Of a stretch of DNA of 64,000 nt, positions 29,377 through 37,680 are shown one piece after another. The stretch is from NCBI RefSeq assembly GCF_029285175.1, contig NZ_JABEDH010000003.1, positions 186,001 to 250,000 of the forward strand, given 5' to 3'. The position numbers and the translations under genes are program-made. Position 1 is the first letter of the stretch. Every line of letters starts with the position of its first letter. The notes beneath the pieces are model-generated. The model worked only from the letters and a program-made list of their open reading frames with translations. It was not told the DNA's origin and made no database searches. This DNA is from Sulfitobacter sp. M05 (GTDB lineage Bacteria > Pseudomonadota > Alphaproteobacteria > Rhodobacterales > Rhodobacteraceae).

Positions 29377-30018
29377 ATGCCTGATCTTGATGACCATCTG
29401 ACCCATGTGGACCACCCGTTGGTGCAGCACAAGCTGACCATTATGCGCGACAAAGAGACACCAACAGCGGTGTTTCGCCAGCTTCTGCGCGAGATTTCCC
29501 AGCTGTTGGCCTATGAGGTGACACGTGGCTTGCCGATGACCACCAAACGCATTGAAACGCCGATGCAAGAGATGGATGCACCGACGCTGGATGGTAAAAA
29601 GCTGGCGCTGATTTCGATCCTGCGGGCGGGCAACGGGCTGATGGATGGGGTGCTTGAGTTGATTCCGTCGGCGCGGGTCGGCTTTGTCGGCCTGTACCGG
29701 GACGAAGAAACCCTGCAACCTGTGCAGTATTATTTCAAGGTGCCCGAGCGTCTGGATGACCGGTTGGTGATTGCGGTTGATCCGATGTTGGCGACGGGCA
29801 ATTCATCTGTGGCCGCGATTGATCTGCTGAAACAGGCGGGGGCGACGAATATTCGGTTCCTTTGCCTGTTGGCCTCGCCCGAGGGGATTGCGCGGATGAA
29901 GGCGGCGCACCCTGATGTGCCGATTGTTACGGCGGCGATCGACGAGGCATTGAACGATCAGGGTTATATCATTCCGGGTCTGGGTGATGCCGGTGACCGG
30001 ATGTTCGGGACCAAGTAA
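29377..30018 (+). CDS. upp: Uracil phosphoribosyltransferase
   Basis: The 213-residue enzyme makes UMP from uracil and PRPP. The PRPP loop [18 protein letters not shown] and the uracil-binding C-terminus ([17 protein letters not shown]) are typical. GGGAG precedes ATG 29377. It closes the nucleoside salvage set begun by cdd. Confidence 0.96.
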   Translation: MPDLDDHLTHVDHPLVQHKLTIMRDKETPTAVFRQLLREISQLLAYEVTRGLPMTTKRIETPMQEMDAPTLDGKKLALISILRAGNGLMDGVLELIPSARVGFVGLYRDEETLQPVQYYFKVPERLDDRLVIAVDPMLATGNSSVAAIDLLKQAGATNIRFLCLLASPEGIARMKAAHPDVPIVTAAIDEALNDQGYIIPGLGDAGDRMFGTK

Positions 30019-30109
30019 TCCACCAAAACAGTGGTATGCGCCGGTATGGGTGCTGGACTTGTCCGCGTTGCTGGGGCATCTTCAACTACATATTGTGTGG
30101 GGGCACGAA

Positions 30110-31480
30110 ATGAGACTATTAAAAATACTTGCAATCGCAGCAGTGGCAGGCAGTTTTGGCCTTGTTGTCGAACCTGGTTCTGCTTTGGCGAAAATCCAAG
30201 AACAGCAGCCGGCAGAGTTTCCGGCGCGTTCTTACAAGGGCAAGCAGTATGTAGATAGCAAGGGCTGTGTTTTCATCCGGGCAGGGATTGACGGGAACGT
30301 GTCATGGGTGCCGCGGGTGACGCGTGACCGCAAGACGGTTTGCGGGTTCAGGCCAACCAATGCAGGCACCGCTGTCGCCGAAGCGCCGACCGCGGTTGCT
30401 GAGGAAATCAAGGTTGAAGCGGCCACCCCCGTGGTCAAGCCGGCGCCGCGCCGCGTGGCACAGGCCAAGAAAAAACGCCGCGCCGCACCTGCGGTTGTGC
30501 GCCAGAAGCCAAAGCGCAAAGTTGCCCCCCCCAAGCCCCGCGTTGCCAAAGTGGCCCCCGTTGTTGTTCCGCAGGGGCAGCAAAGGACCGTTGTGGCAGA
30601 ACAGGGTGGCTGTCCCGGTGCCTCGGCAATTTCTGGCCGATATTTGCGGGGAACAGGCGTGCGCTGTGGCCCTCAGACACAGCCGGTTGTTGGAAACCAT
30701 TTCACCCCCAGAACCCAGACCTTTGTCGTGGCTGGAAAGTCGCGCAGGGCAAGTGTTCAAGCGGTTCCCGCCGCTAAGGCCCGCATTGCCCCAGTGGCAT
30801 CAGAGGTTACAGCCACAACACGGATTGTGCCCAAACATGTGGCGCAAAATCGTATCAATACCCGCAACGTGTCCGTGCCACGCGGGTATCGTCCGGTATG
30901 GACCGATGATCGTTTGAACCCGAAACGCGCCGAGCAAAACCTGAAAGGCCGGTCTGATATGCTGTTGGTCTGGACGCAGACCTTGCCGCGCCGGTTGATT
31001 AACCAGTCGACAGGCCGCGATGTGACCGCCTCTGTGCCGCTGGTTTACCCCTATACTTCCGTAACGCAGCAGCGCCGCGATCTGGGCGAAGTCACCATCG
31101 TGCAGCGCGACGGGCAGACCGTTAAACGTGTGGTGCGCCATGCCAAGGGCAAAGCGTTAAAGCGCAAACCGGTCTACTCTTCGCGTTCAGCACCGCAGAG
31201 CGCCGCTGCGCCCAAGGTGGTCCAGAGAAAGGTCAAGGCGTCGCCAGCTTTGGCAGGTAAGAAATACGTACAGGTCGGCACCTATGGGGATGCGGCCAAT
31301 GCACAGCGCGCCGCACAAAAGATTGCCCGTATGGGCATGGCGGCGCGGATCGGCAAACACCGTAGCGGGGGCAAGACCTATATGTCCGTGCAGGCGGGAC
31401 CGTTTAACGGCACGCAGGCGTTGCGGTCGGCCATGCGGCGGTTGCGCGGTGCTGGCTATGCGGATGCTTTCGCCCGCTAA
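30110..31480 (+). CDS. Secreted SPOR-domain protein
   Basis: The 456-residue product has a signal peptide (1-28, cut near ALA-KIQ), a Cys-containing segment (DSKGCVFIRAGIDGNVSWVPRV), a long Lys/Pro/Ala-rich disordered linker, and a C-terminal SPOR domain (about 383-456, YVQVGTYGDAANAQRAAQKI ... YMSVQAGPF). SPOR domains bind denuded peptidoglycan glycans at the division site. The N-terminal segment resembles a motif common in roseobacter SPOR proteins. GGGGG precedes ATG 30110. It overlaps the SGNH gene tail to tail. Confidence 0.85.
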   Translation: MRLLKILAIAAVAGSFGLVVEPGSALAKIQEQQPAEFPARSYKGKQYVDSKGCVFIRAGIDGNVSWVPRVTRDRKTVCGFRPTNAGTAVAEAPTAVAEEIKVEAATPVVKPAPRRVAQAKKKRRAAPAVVRQKPKRKVAPPKPRVAKVAPVVVPQGQQRTVVAEQGGCPGASAISGRYLRGTGVRCGPQTQPVVGNHFTPRTQTFVVAGKSRRASVQAVPAAKARIAPVASEVTATTRIVPKHVAQNRINTRNVSVPRGYRPVWTDDRLNPKRAEQNLKGRSDMLLVWTQTLPRRLINQSTGRDVTASVPLVYPYTSVTQQRRDLGEVTIVQRDGQTVKRVVRHAKGKALKRKPVYSSRSAPQSAAAPKVVQRKVKASPALAGKKYVQVGTYGDAANAQRAAQKIARMGMAARIGKHRSGGKTYMSVQAGPFNGTQALRSAMRRLRGAGYADAFAR

Positions 31481-32205
31481 GCCGTTCTTTTTAGATTGAA
31501 TTGTGGCCAGTCGGAGAGAATTCGGCTGGCTATTTCTTTTGCCCAAAGCGTGTAGAGCGGCGCGGCTGGATGAAATCCGTCAGAGGCGACCAATGCCGGA
31601 TCAAGCGGCAGATCGAAGGGCATATGTGTGCAATCCTGCCGGGTGGCGAGATAGGTTGCGCGCTGGCGTTCCAGCTTGTCTGCGTGCCGCCCAAGAGTCC
31701 AGCGCAGCGGGTGGGGCAGCAGTGGGAAATGGGCCATCGGGGGCATCCCGCTGATGTAGATCTGTTTGGGGTGGTAGAGGGTGTTCAGCCGGTCAAACAG
31801 GCCGCGTTGTTGGCGCACCCAGCTCTTTGCAGGGATCAGCCGCGTGACATCGTTGACGCCAAGGGCTGTAACGATGACATCAAACGGTCGGGCAGGGGCC
31901 TCGGCCAGACGCGCAAGGGTGCTGCGGGTGGTCGCGCCGGTGAGGGCGTCCAGATGCCAGCTGACAGTGAAATTCTGGGCCAGCTGTTGCACGAGTTGCC
32001 CGCTTAGCGCGTTGTCCTGATTGGTGACTCCGACCCCCGCTGCGGAGCTGTCACCGATGATTGCCAGTCGCAGGGCGGGGCCGGTGCCGGCTGTTCCGCT
32101 GCGTGGTCCGGCGGCCTCGGGGAGGCTCTGGGCGCTGCGACGTACATGCAAGGCCTGCGCAATGAGAAGCGGCGACAAAGCCGCCCGGGCTACTGTATCA
32201 AACAT
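31477..32205 (-). CDS. SGNH/GDSL-type hydrolase
   Basis: The 242-residue protein has block I LAIIGDSSAAGVG (Ser nucleophile), block III VIVTALGVNDVTRL and block V DGFHPAAPLY (Asp/His), the SGNH catalytic layout. Substrate unknown; an N-terminal helix could act as a membrane anchor. It follows the membrane gene at 32209 by 3 bp, so they form an operon. Confidence 0.85.
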   Translation of the reverse strand: MFDTVARAALSPLLIAQALHVRRSAQSLPEAAGPRSGTAGTGPALRLAIIGDSSAAGVGVTNQDNALSGQLVQQLAQNFTVSWHLDALTGATTRSTLARLAEAPARPFDVIVTALGVNDVTRLIPAKSWVRQQRGLFDRLNTLYHPKQIYISGMPPMAHFPLLPHPLRWTLGRHADKLERQRATYLATRQDCTHMPFDLPLDPALVASDGFHPAAPLYTLWAKEIASRILSDWPQFNLKRTA

Positions 32206-32208
32206 GGC

Positions 32209-33222
32209 TCAACCGCCGCAGATGGATTGTAACCGCAGCCAGTTGGCATCCGACATCAAAGGCTCTGTCAGCTTGCCATTCATCGGGTCGCCCTCGATCA
32301 GTTTCAGGGTGGTTTCACCGGTGATGTCGCGGGCATAGGCATAAGGCGTGCTGCGCAGGGCCACTTGTTCAAAGCGCACTATCTGGCGGCTGATCTTGGC
32401 CTTGGCCGGTGGCGTTGTCATTAGATGTTTCGCATAAATATCAAGCGCTTGGGGGGCGACATCGCCTGTGGTCAGAAGACGGAAATTCTCGCGTATGCCC
32501 ACAACTTTCAGCAAATCGCGCAGCGGATCGGTGGCGTCGCGGCGAGTCTGCTCGGTGACGATGAAACCGGCGGCGACATCGGGTTCTTCAAAATCCTCGA
32601 TGACACTGCGGTTTAGCAGGATCAGATCACCGGGCACATGCAGGATGTCTTGGGTCATATTGGGCAGCACAGCCACTTTCCCGGCCTGCAACCGCTGAGA
32701 CAGCAGATCAAGGGCCGCCCGACCGGCGGCATCGGCACAGACCGGCCCTGACACCCGCTCGATGCGTTTGAGCAGGGCCTGTCCGATGGCAACGCGTTTG
32801 GCCTTGGGCACAACCTTCAAGGTGTGATCCTGCATTGCACCGGGCAGCCAGAAGGCGGCAATCCAGATCACCACCAGCACCGATGCCGCCATGCCGATCC
32901 AGCGCAGACGGCCTGGGCGCGGGCGGGTCTTTTCGATGGCTTTGCGCAGGGTCTCGATGGCCTCTGTCATCTCGGCCTCGCCTTCGGGCAATTCCAGTGT
33001 TTCACCGGGGTCGCCGTCGGGGTGGAAAATGGCAGGAATGACGCCGGGGTTGGCCCGTTCCACAGCGGCAAGCGACCAATGGGCAAGCGGCTTTTCGTTA
33101 TTGTCGATCACTACCAGTGTCGCTTCGCCAATAGAGACAATCACCTCGCGGCGTTGTTCATCGGGGGTCGGGCGCCACAGGGCGGTTGCCTCAAGCCTTG
33201 CGTATTTTGTCAGAGCGGTCAC
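32209..33222 (-). CDS. Single-span membrane protein, unknown
   Basis: A GTG start at 33222 gives 337 residues. Residues 1-100 are cytoplasmic-type with a small beta-rich part (REVIVSIGEATLVVIDNNEKPLAHWSL), then one transmembrane helix (IGMAASVLVVIWIAAFWLPG, about 108-127), then a soluble domain that includes ILLNRSVIEDFEEPDVAAGFI. The last part vaguely recalls M48-like protease remnants but lacks an HExxH motif. I do not recognise the family. Confidence 0.7.
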   Translation of the reverse strand: MTALTKYARLEATALWRPTPDEQRREVIVSIGEATLVVIDNNEKPLAHWSLAAVERANPGVIPAIFHPDGDPGETLELPEGEAEMTEAIETLRKAIEKTRPRPGRLRWIGMAASVLVVIWIAAFWLPGAMQDHTLKVVPKAKRVAIGQALLKRIERVSGPVCADAAGRAALDLLSQRLQAGKVAVLPNMTQDILHVPGDLILLNRSVIEDFEEPDVAAGFIVTEQTRRDATDPLRDLLKVVGIRENFRLLTTGDVAPQALDIYAKHLMTTPPAKAKISRQIVRFEQVALRSTPYAYARDITGETTLKLIEGDPMNGKLTEPLMSDANWLRLQSICGG

Positions 33223-33313
33223 GGGGGTGCTGCTGGCCTTTTGATTTTTTTATAGTGTAGCATCTGGCAGGGGCGGGGCAATGGTGCAAGCGCCGGGATG
33301 GCAGGGGATGCAG

Positions 33314-33793
33314 ATGCAGTTTCGTTCAGCACAAATCGAGGACACACTGGCTGTCGCTGCGATGTGGCACGCAGGCTGGCACGCAGGACATGCCGCCCAT
33401 GTGCCCAAGGCGTTGGTGGTGACGCGCACCCTTGAGGAGTTCGAAACACGGACGGCGGGGCGCATTTCACACACGACCTTGCTGGAGGTCGGGGGCCAGA
33501 TTGCCGGTTTTCATATGCTGGAGGGGGACGAGCTGTATCAGTTTTATGTTGATGCAGGTTTTCGGGGTACCGGGGTGGCAAGCACCTTGATGGCCCATGC
33601 CGAAGAGGGGCTGGACGGGCGTGTGGCTTGGCTGGCCTGTGCCGTCGGCAATGACCGTGCTGCGCGGTTTTATGAAAAGAGTGGCTGGAGCCGTGCGGCG
33701 ACGCAGGAATATTTTGTGGAGACTGCAGGCGGGCCGATGGGCGTCGCCTGCTGGCGTTATGAAAAGAACCTGATGCCCCGCTCTTCAGCCTAG
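33314..33793 (+). CDS. GNAT family N-acetyltransferase
   Basis: The 159-residue product follows the GNAT fold: MQFRSAQIEDTLAVAAMW, beta-4 region ELYQFYVDAGFRGTGVASTLM (the acetyl-CoA loop FRGTGVA) and ACAVGNDRAARFYEKSGW. Substrate unknown. ATGs at 33281, 33308 and 33314 are possible; I prefer 33314, where the fold starts and GGGG lies upstream. Confidence 0.85.
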   Translation: MQFRSAQIEDTLAVAAMWHAGWHAGHAAHVPKALVVTRTLEEFETRTAGRISHTTLLEVGGQIAGFHMLEGDELYQFYVDAGFRGTGVASTLMAHAEEGLDGRVAWLACAVGNDRAARFYEKSGWSRAATQEYFVETAGGPMGVACWRYEKNLMPRSSA

Positions 33794-35412
33794 AGATCGG
33801 CAGAGATTTTGCGCAGCTCGTGTTTCTGGATCTTGCCGGTAGAGGTTTTGGGAAGCTCCTGAAACACCACATGTTTAGGGGTTTTGAATCCGGCAAGCGT
33901 TTCGCGGGCAAAGGCAATCAGCGTGGCCGCATCGGCGGTGGCTGCTGGTTTCAGCTCGACAAAGGCGCAGGGTACTTCGCCCCATTTGTCATCCGGTTTG
34001 GCAACCACGGCAGCAAGGTTAACGTCCGGGTGGCCCATTAAAACGCCCTCGACTTCGACGCTTGAAATGTTTTCGCCTCCCGAAATGATGATGTCCTTGG
34101 CGCGGTCGGCAATCTGGATATAGCCGTCAGGGTGCTGCACGGCCAGATCACCGGAATGGAAGTACCCGCCTTTAAAGGCTTCGGCGGTGGCTTCGGGGTT
34201 TTTGAAATACCCTTTCATCACCGAATTGCCACGGATCACAATTTCGCCCTGTGTGCTGCCGTCCATGGGCGTTTGTGCCACCTCGGTATCGGCGACGGTA
34301 ATGTGATCCATCATCGGCATGGCGACCCCCTGACGGGCTTTGACGGCGGCGCGTCCAGCGGTATCCAGCGCGTCCCAGTCTTCGGCCTTCCAGATGCATT
34401 CGGTGACATGGCCATAGGTTTCGGTCAGCCCGTAAACCTGCGTGATGTTAAAGCCCAGTTGTTCGATCTTGGTCAGGGTTGCGGGGGCAGGCGGCGCGCC
34501 GGCGGTAAAGACTTCGACAGTGTGATCAAAGGGGCGGCGCTCTGCCTCGGTGGCGTTTACCAGCATGTTGAGGACAATCGGCGCCCCGCCGAAATGGGTG
34601 ACCCCCTCGTCAGCGATGGCGTTATAAATATTGGCTGCCGTGATGTCGCGGCAACATACCAGCGTGCCGCCGATCAGCGGCATCATCCACGTGTGGTTCC
34701 AGCCATTGCAGTGAAACAGCGGCACGATCTGCATGAACACCGGATGCAGGACCATGCGCCAGGATATCACTGTGCCCATGGTCATCAGATAGGCCCCGCG
34801 ATGGTGATAGACGACACCCTTGGGGCGTCCGGTGGTGCCCGACGTATAGTTAAGGGCAAGGCTTTCCCATTCGTCCTGTGGCATGACCCAGTCAAAGGCC
34901 GGATCGGCCTTGGCCAGCAAGTCCTCGTAAGTGGGATAGCGGCCCGTGGCCGGGAAGGCTGTATCGGTCACTTCAATGATGCGGGGCGCGGGCCCTTCCA
35001 TTGCGGTAATGGCCGCCTCGGCAAGGGGCATGAATTCGGTGTCGACCAGCAATGCCTTGGCCTCGCCGTGATCAAAGATATAGGCCACTGTGGCCACATC
35101 CAGCCGCATGTTGATGGTGTTCAGCACCGCCCCGCAGGCGGGCACGCCAAAATGTGCTTCGGCCTGTGCAGGGGTATTTGGCAGCAAGGTGGCCACGACA
35201 TCGCCAGCTTTGATCCCCATGGCCGATAGGGCCGAGGCAAGGCGGGTGCAGCGCTCGTAGTATTGCGCATAGGTGACACGGTGATCCTGATGGATAACGG
35301 CGGTACGTTCGGCAAAGACGCTGGCGGCACGACGCAGGTGCGAGAGTGGCGAGAGCGGCACGTAGTTTGCGGCACATTTGTCCAGCCCGGTTTCGTTTGC
35401 CATCCATCCCAT
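33790..35412 (-). CDS. Acyl-CoA ligase, DmdB-like long-chain type
   Basis: The 540-residue AMP-binding enzyme has LNYTSGTTGRPKGVVYHHR, VYGLTETYGHVTE and LPKTSTGKIQKHELRK. Its start (MGWMANETGLDKCAANYVPLSP) recalls roseobacter enzymes annotated as fatty acyl-CoA ligase or DmdB, the methylmercaptopropionyl-CoA ligase of DMSP demethylation. Which substrate it uses cannot be read from sequence. GGGGAG precedes ATG 35412. It ends tail to tail over the GNAT gene. Confidence 0.88.
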   Translation of the reverse strand: MGWMANETGLDKCAANYVPLSPLSHLRRAASVFAERTAVIHQDHRVTYAQYYERCTRLASALSAMGIKAGDVVATLLPNTPAQAEAHFGVPACGAVLNTINMRLDVATVAYIFDHGEAKALLVDTEFMPLAEAAITAMEGPAPRIIEVTDTAFPATGRYPTYEDLLAKADPAFDWVMPQDEWESLALNYTSGTTGRPKGVVYHHRGAYLMTMGTVISWRMVLHPVFMQIVPLFHCNGWNHTWMMPLIGGTLVCCRDITAANIYNAIADEGVTHFGGAPIVLNMLVNATEAERRPFDHTVEVFTAGAPPAPATLTKIEQLGFNITQVYGLTETYGHVTECIWKAEDWDALDTAGRAAVKARQGVAMPMMDHITVADTEVAQTPMDGSTQGEIVIRGNSVMKGYFKNPEATAEAFKGGYFHSGDLAVQHPDGYIQIADRAKDIIISGGENISSVEVEGVLMGHPDVNLAAVVAKPDDKWGEVPCAFVELKPAATADAATLIAFARETLAGFKTPKHVVFQELPKTSTGKIQKHELRKISADL

Positions 35413-35609
35413 GTGTTCGTCTCCCCCGCGTGACAACTCTTGTGAGAAACCGAGTATTGCGGGGGCTAGACTGTTTTGGAAGAGTGATTTTCACCCGCTG
35501 CTCCTTTACTTCGACCAAGGGGTGCAGTTCTGTGCAGACAAAGCGCTGATTTTTCGCGCCAACGGGTGGGCAGGCCAAAGGCAAAGGCCCAGAATAAATG
35601 AGGTCTTGC

Positions 35610-36524
35610 ATGAGCAGCCAAAGCACCAATTCGGGACTCGCAGCTGCATCGGTGCTGGCGGGTATGGCGGCGCTGGGGCTGACCGATAACTTCGTGCCCT
35701 TCATCTCGGAACGCGGATCGCTGTGGCAATTCCATTTTGTCCGTTCGCTGCTGGTTTTGGTGGTCCTTGTCGGTTTTGTGGCCTTAGGGTTTGGCAGTTT
35801 CCGGATGAACAGGCCATTGGCGGTCCTTGCCCGCAGCTTTTTTCCGGCCAGCGCGATGTTGATTTATTTCGGCTGCCTGTCGGTGCTGCCGATCGGCGTG
35901 GTGGTGGCGGGGCTGTTTACCTCTCCTTTGTTTGTCGTGCTGATCTCGATCTTGTTTCAGGGAAAGCCGGTGGGCATTTTTCGCTGGGCGGCTGTGATCT
36001 TTGGTTTCGTCGGGGCTGTGATGGTGATCCAGCCTGATCCGGCAGCCCTTGATCCGGTGGCGTTTTTACCGGTGATTGCGGGATTGTTTTATGCGGTGGG
36101 TGCTGTTGCCACGCGCGCGTGGTGCGAAGGGGAAAGCACCCTGTCGCTGACGGCGGGATTCTTTGGTATGTTGGGTGTTTTCGGGGTGATCGGAATATTT
36201 GTGGTGAACGCAGATGCGCCTGTGGGGCACGCGGGGTTTGTGCTGCGGTCATGGGGGCCGTTGGACGGAGCGATGTTGTTCTGGTTCGTGGTACAGGCGG
36301 TCGGCTCGTTGATCGGGATTGCGTTGATCTTTCGCGGCTATCAGCTGGGCGAGGCCAGCCATGTGGCGGTGTTTGAATATTCGCTGCTGGTTTTTGCCAG
36401 CTTTTGGGCATGGGTTTTGTGGGGGCAGACGGTGTCGCCGTTGGCCCTGACGGGTATGGCGCTTATCGCCATCGCGGGGGCCGTGATCGCCTTGCGCAGC
36501 ACGTCGCAGGAGCAGGCAGAATGA
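35610..36524 (+). CDS. EamA/DMT family transporter
   Basis: The 304-residue inner-membrane protein has about ten hydrophobic segments in two EamA halves (second half from about residue 150, VAFLPVIAGLFYAVGAVATR). Substrate unknown. ATG 35610 has GAGG upstream; an ATG at 35598 is possible. It overlaps the sulfotransferase gene by 4 bp (ATGA). Confidence 0.86.
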   Translation: MSSQSTNSGLAAASVLAGMAALGLTDNFVPFISERGSLWQFHFVRSLLVLVVLVGFVALGFGSFRMNRPLAVLARSFFPASAMLIYFGCLSVLPIGVVVAGLFTSPLFVVLISILFQGKPVGIFRWAAVIFGFVGAVMVIQPDPAALDPVAFLPVIAGLFYAVGAVATRAWCEGESTLSLTAGFFGMLGVFGVIGIFVVNADAPVGHAGFVLRSWGPLDGAMLFWFVVQAVGSLIGIALIFRGYQLGEASHVAVFEYSLLVFASFWAWVLWGQTVSPLALTGMALIAIAGAVIALRSTSQEQAE

Positions 36525-37174
36525 TCATCAGTCGCGGGCGGTCTTACATCTTTGTGCATGTTCCCAAGACCGGCGGCACCTCGCTGGCACTGGCACTGGA
36601 AGATCGCGCGATGAAGGATGATATCATGCTGGGCGATACACCAAAGGCGGTCAAGCGGCGCAAAAAGATCAGGGGCATCGCAACCTCTGGGCGGCTTTGG
36701 AAGCATTCGGGATTGGCAGACATCGACGGGTTGGTTCGCGTTGATGAGATTGCGCAGATGTTCACCTTTACCTTGGTGCGCAACCCGTGGGATCGTCTGG
36801 TCAGTTATTATCATTGGCTGCGTGAACAGGGGTTTGACCATCCTGCCGTCACCTTGGCCAAGGCGCAGACATTCGAGGGGTTTCTGGCCGACCGCGCAAC
36901 CCAGACTGCGCAACGCAACTGGCCTGCGTCGCGCTATATGACGGATGTGAACGGGGTAGAACGGGCAAACTGCTACATCCGGCTTGAGCATTTTGAGCAG
37001 GACGCAGCGGCGCTTGAGGCGCATTTGGGGTTCAGACTGGTGATGCCGTGGGAAAATCGCTCGGCGCGAGGTGAGGATTATCGCGCCTATTATTCACAGG
37101 CGATGCGCGAAACTGTTGCCGCGTGCTGTGCCGAAGACATCGCCCGCTTTGGCTATGGGTTCGGGCCGGAGTAG
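36521..37174 (+). CDS. Sulfotransferase family protein
   Basis: The 217-residue protein has the PAPS 5'-phosphosulfate loop VHVPKTGGTSLALAL near residue 11 and the 3'-phosphate motif FTLVRNPWDRLVSYYHWL near 83. It is of the short bacterial sulfotransferase_2 type; the acceptor may be a carbohydrate. It is coupled to the EamA exporter gene by ATGA overlap, which hints that the two act together, though that is only inference. Confidence 0.85.
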   Translation: MIISRGRSYIFVHVPKTGGTSLALALEDRAMKDDIMLGDTPKAVKRRKKIRGIATSGRLWKHSGLADIDGLVRVDEIAQMFTFTLVRNPWDRLVSYYHWLREQGFDHPAVTLAKAQTFEGFLADRATQTAQRNWPASRYMTDVNGVERANCYIRLEHFEQDAAALEAHLGFRLVMPWENRSARGEDYRAYYSQAMRETVAACCAEDIARFGYGFGPE

Positions 37175-37269
37175 AGCAACGGTGGTCCGCTGTGTGTGCG
37201 GCGCAGAATAGCGTAATCGACGGCAAACCAGCAATTGCCCGCAGCACGTGCAGGCGGTAGGGTCGAGGT

Positions 37270-37446
37270 ATGAAACAAGTGAAAAAAGAAACCACGGATG
37301 ACGCGCTTATTCAGGAATACCTGAACAAGGGTGGCAAAGTCAGCGTCGGAAAGACCAAACCGCCAAAGGCGGAACTGGGGCTGAGCAATAACCAGTGGAA
37401 CAACAAATTGACCAAAGAAGAAAAAGCCGCCCGCGATAAAAAGTAA
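37270..37446 (+). CDS. Small hydrophilic protein, 58 aa
   Basis: An ATG at 37270 with AGGG seven bases upstream opens a 58-codon frame. The product is strongly charged: MKQVKKETTDDALIQEYLNK, then GGKVSVGKTKPPKAELGLSNNQW and a Lys-rich end. There is no membrane segment. A GCCGCC/GGCGGC terminator overlaps its last codons. I have the impression that similar short proteins occur in other Rhodobacteraceae; function unknown. Confidence 0.7.
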   Translation: MKQVKKETTDDALIQEYLNKGGKVSVGKTKPPKAELGLSNNQWNNKLTKEEKAARDKK

Positions 37447-37460
37447 GGCGGCGTTTTTAT
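37426..37460 (+). terminator. Terminator overlapping the 58-codon gene
   Basis: Stem GCCGCC (37426-37431) / GGCGGC (37447-37452) is preceded by AAAAA and followed by GTTTTTATTT. The stop codon lies in the loop. Region 37461-37632 beyond it shows no gene. Confidence 0.8.
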
Positions 37461-37632
37461 TTGGCAGGAAAAGGGCTTGGGCCCTGATCTTCACGTGCTG
37501 CGGGTGGTTGAGACCTGCCGTAGCTGACGTGTGTGCAAAACCATCATTCCATTTTCGAGACGTTCCGGCGTATCGCGATTAAGACCGCGCCGGGGGCAAT
37601 GTTCCCTTTTGTGCAACTGTCTCTTGTAACGT

Positions 37633-37659
37633 AAAAAGGGACGCCGAAGCGCCCCTTTT
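37633..37659 (-). terminator. Terminator of the fadB operon
   Basis: On the minus strand GAAAAGGGGCGC-TTCG-GCGTCCCTTTTT forms a long stem with one mismatch and a TTCG tetraloop, followed by T's, 21 bp behind the fadB stop. It ends the beta-oxidation cluster. Confidence 0.85.
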
Positions 37660-37680
37660 CGATGATCATATATTGCCGGT

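Noticed and set aside
34132-35229. 365-codon plus-strand frame opposite the acyl-CoA ligase, and similar ones at 37984-39081 and 44500-45930
   Set aside because: Shadows of well-supported minus-strand enzymes.
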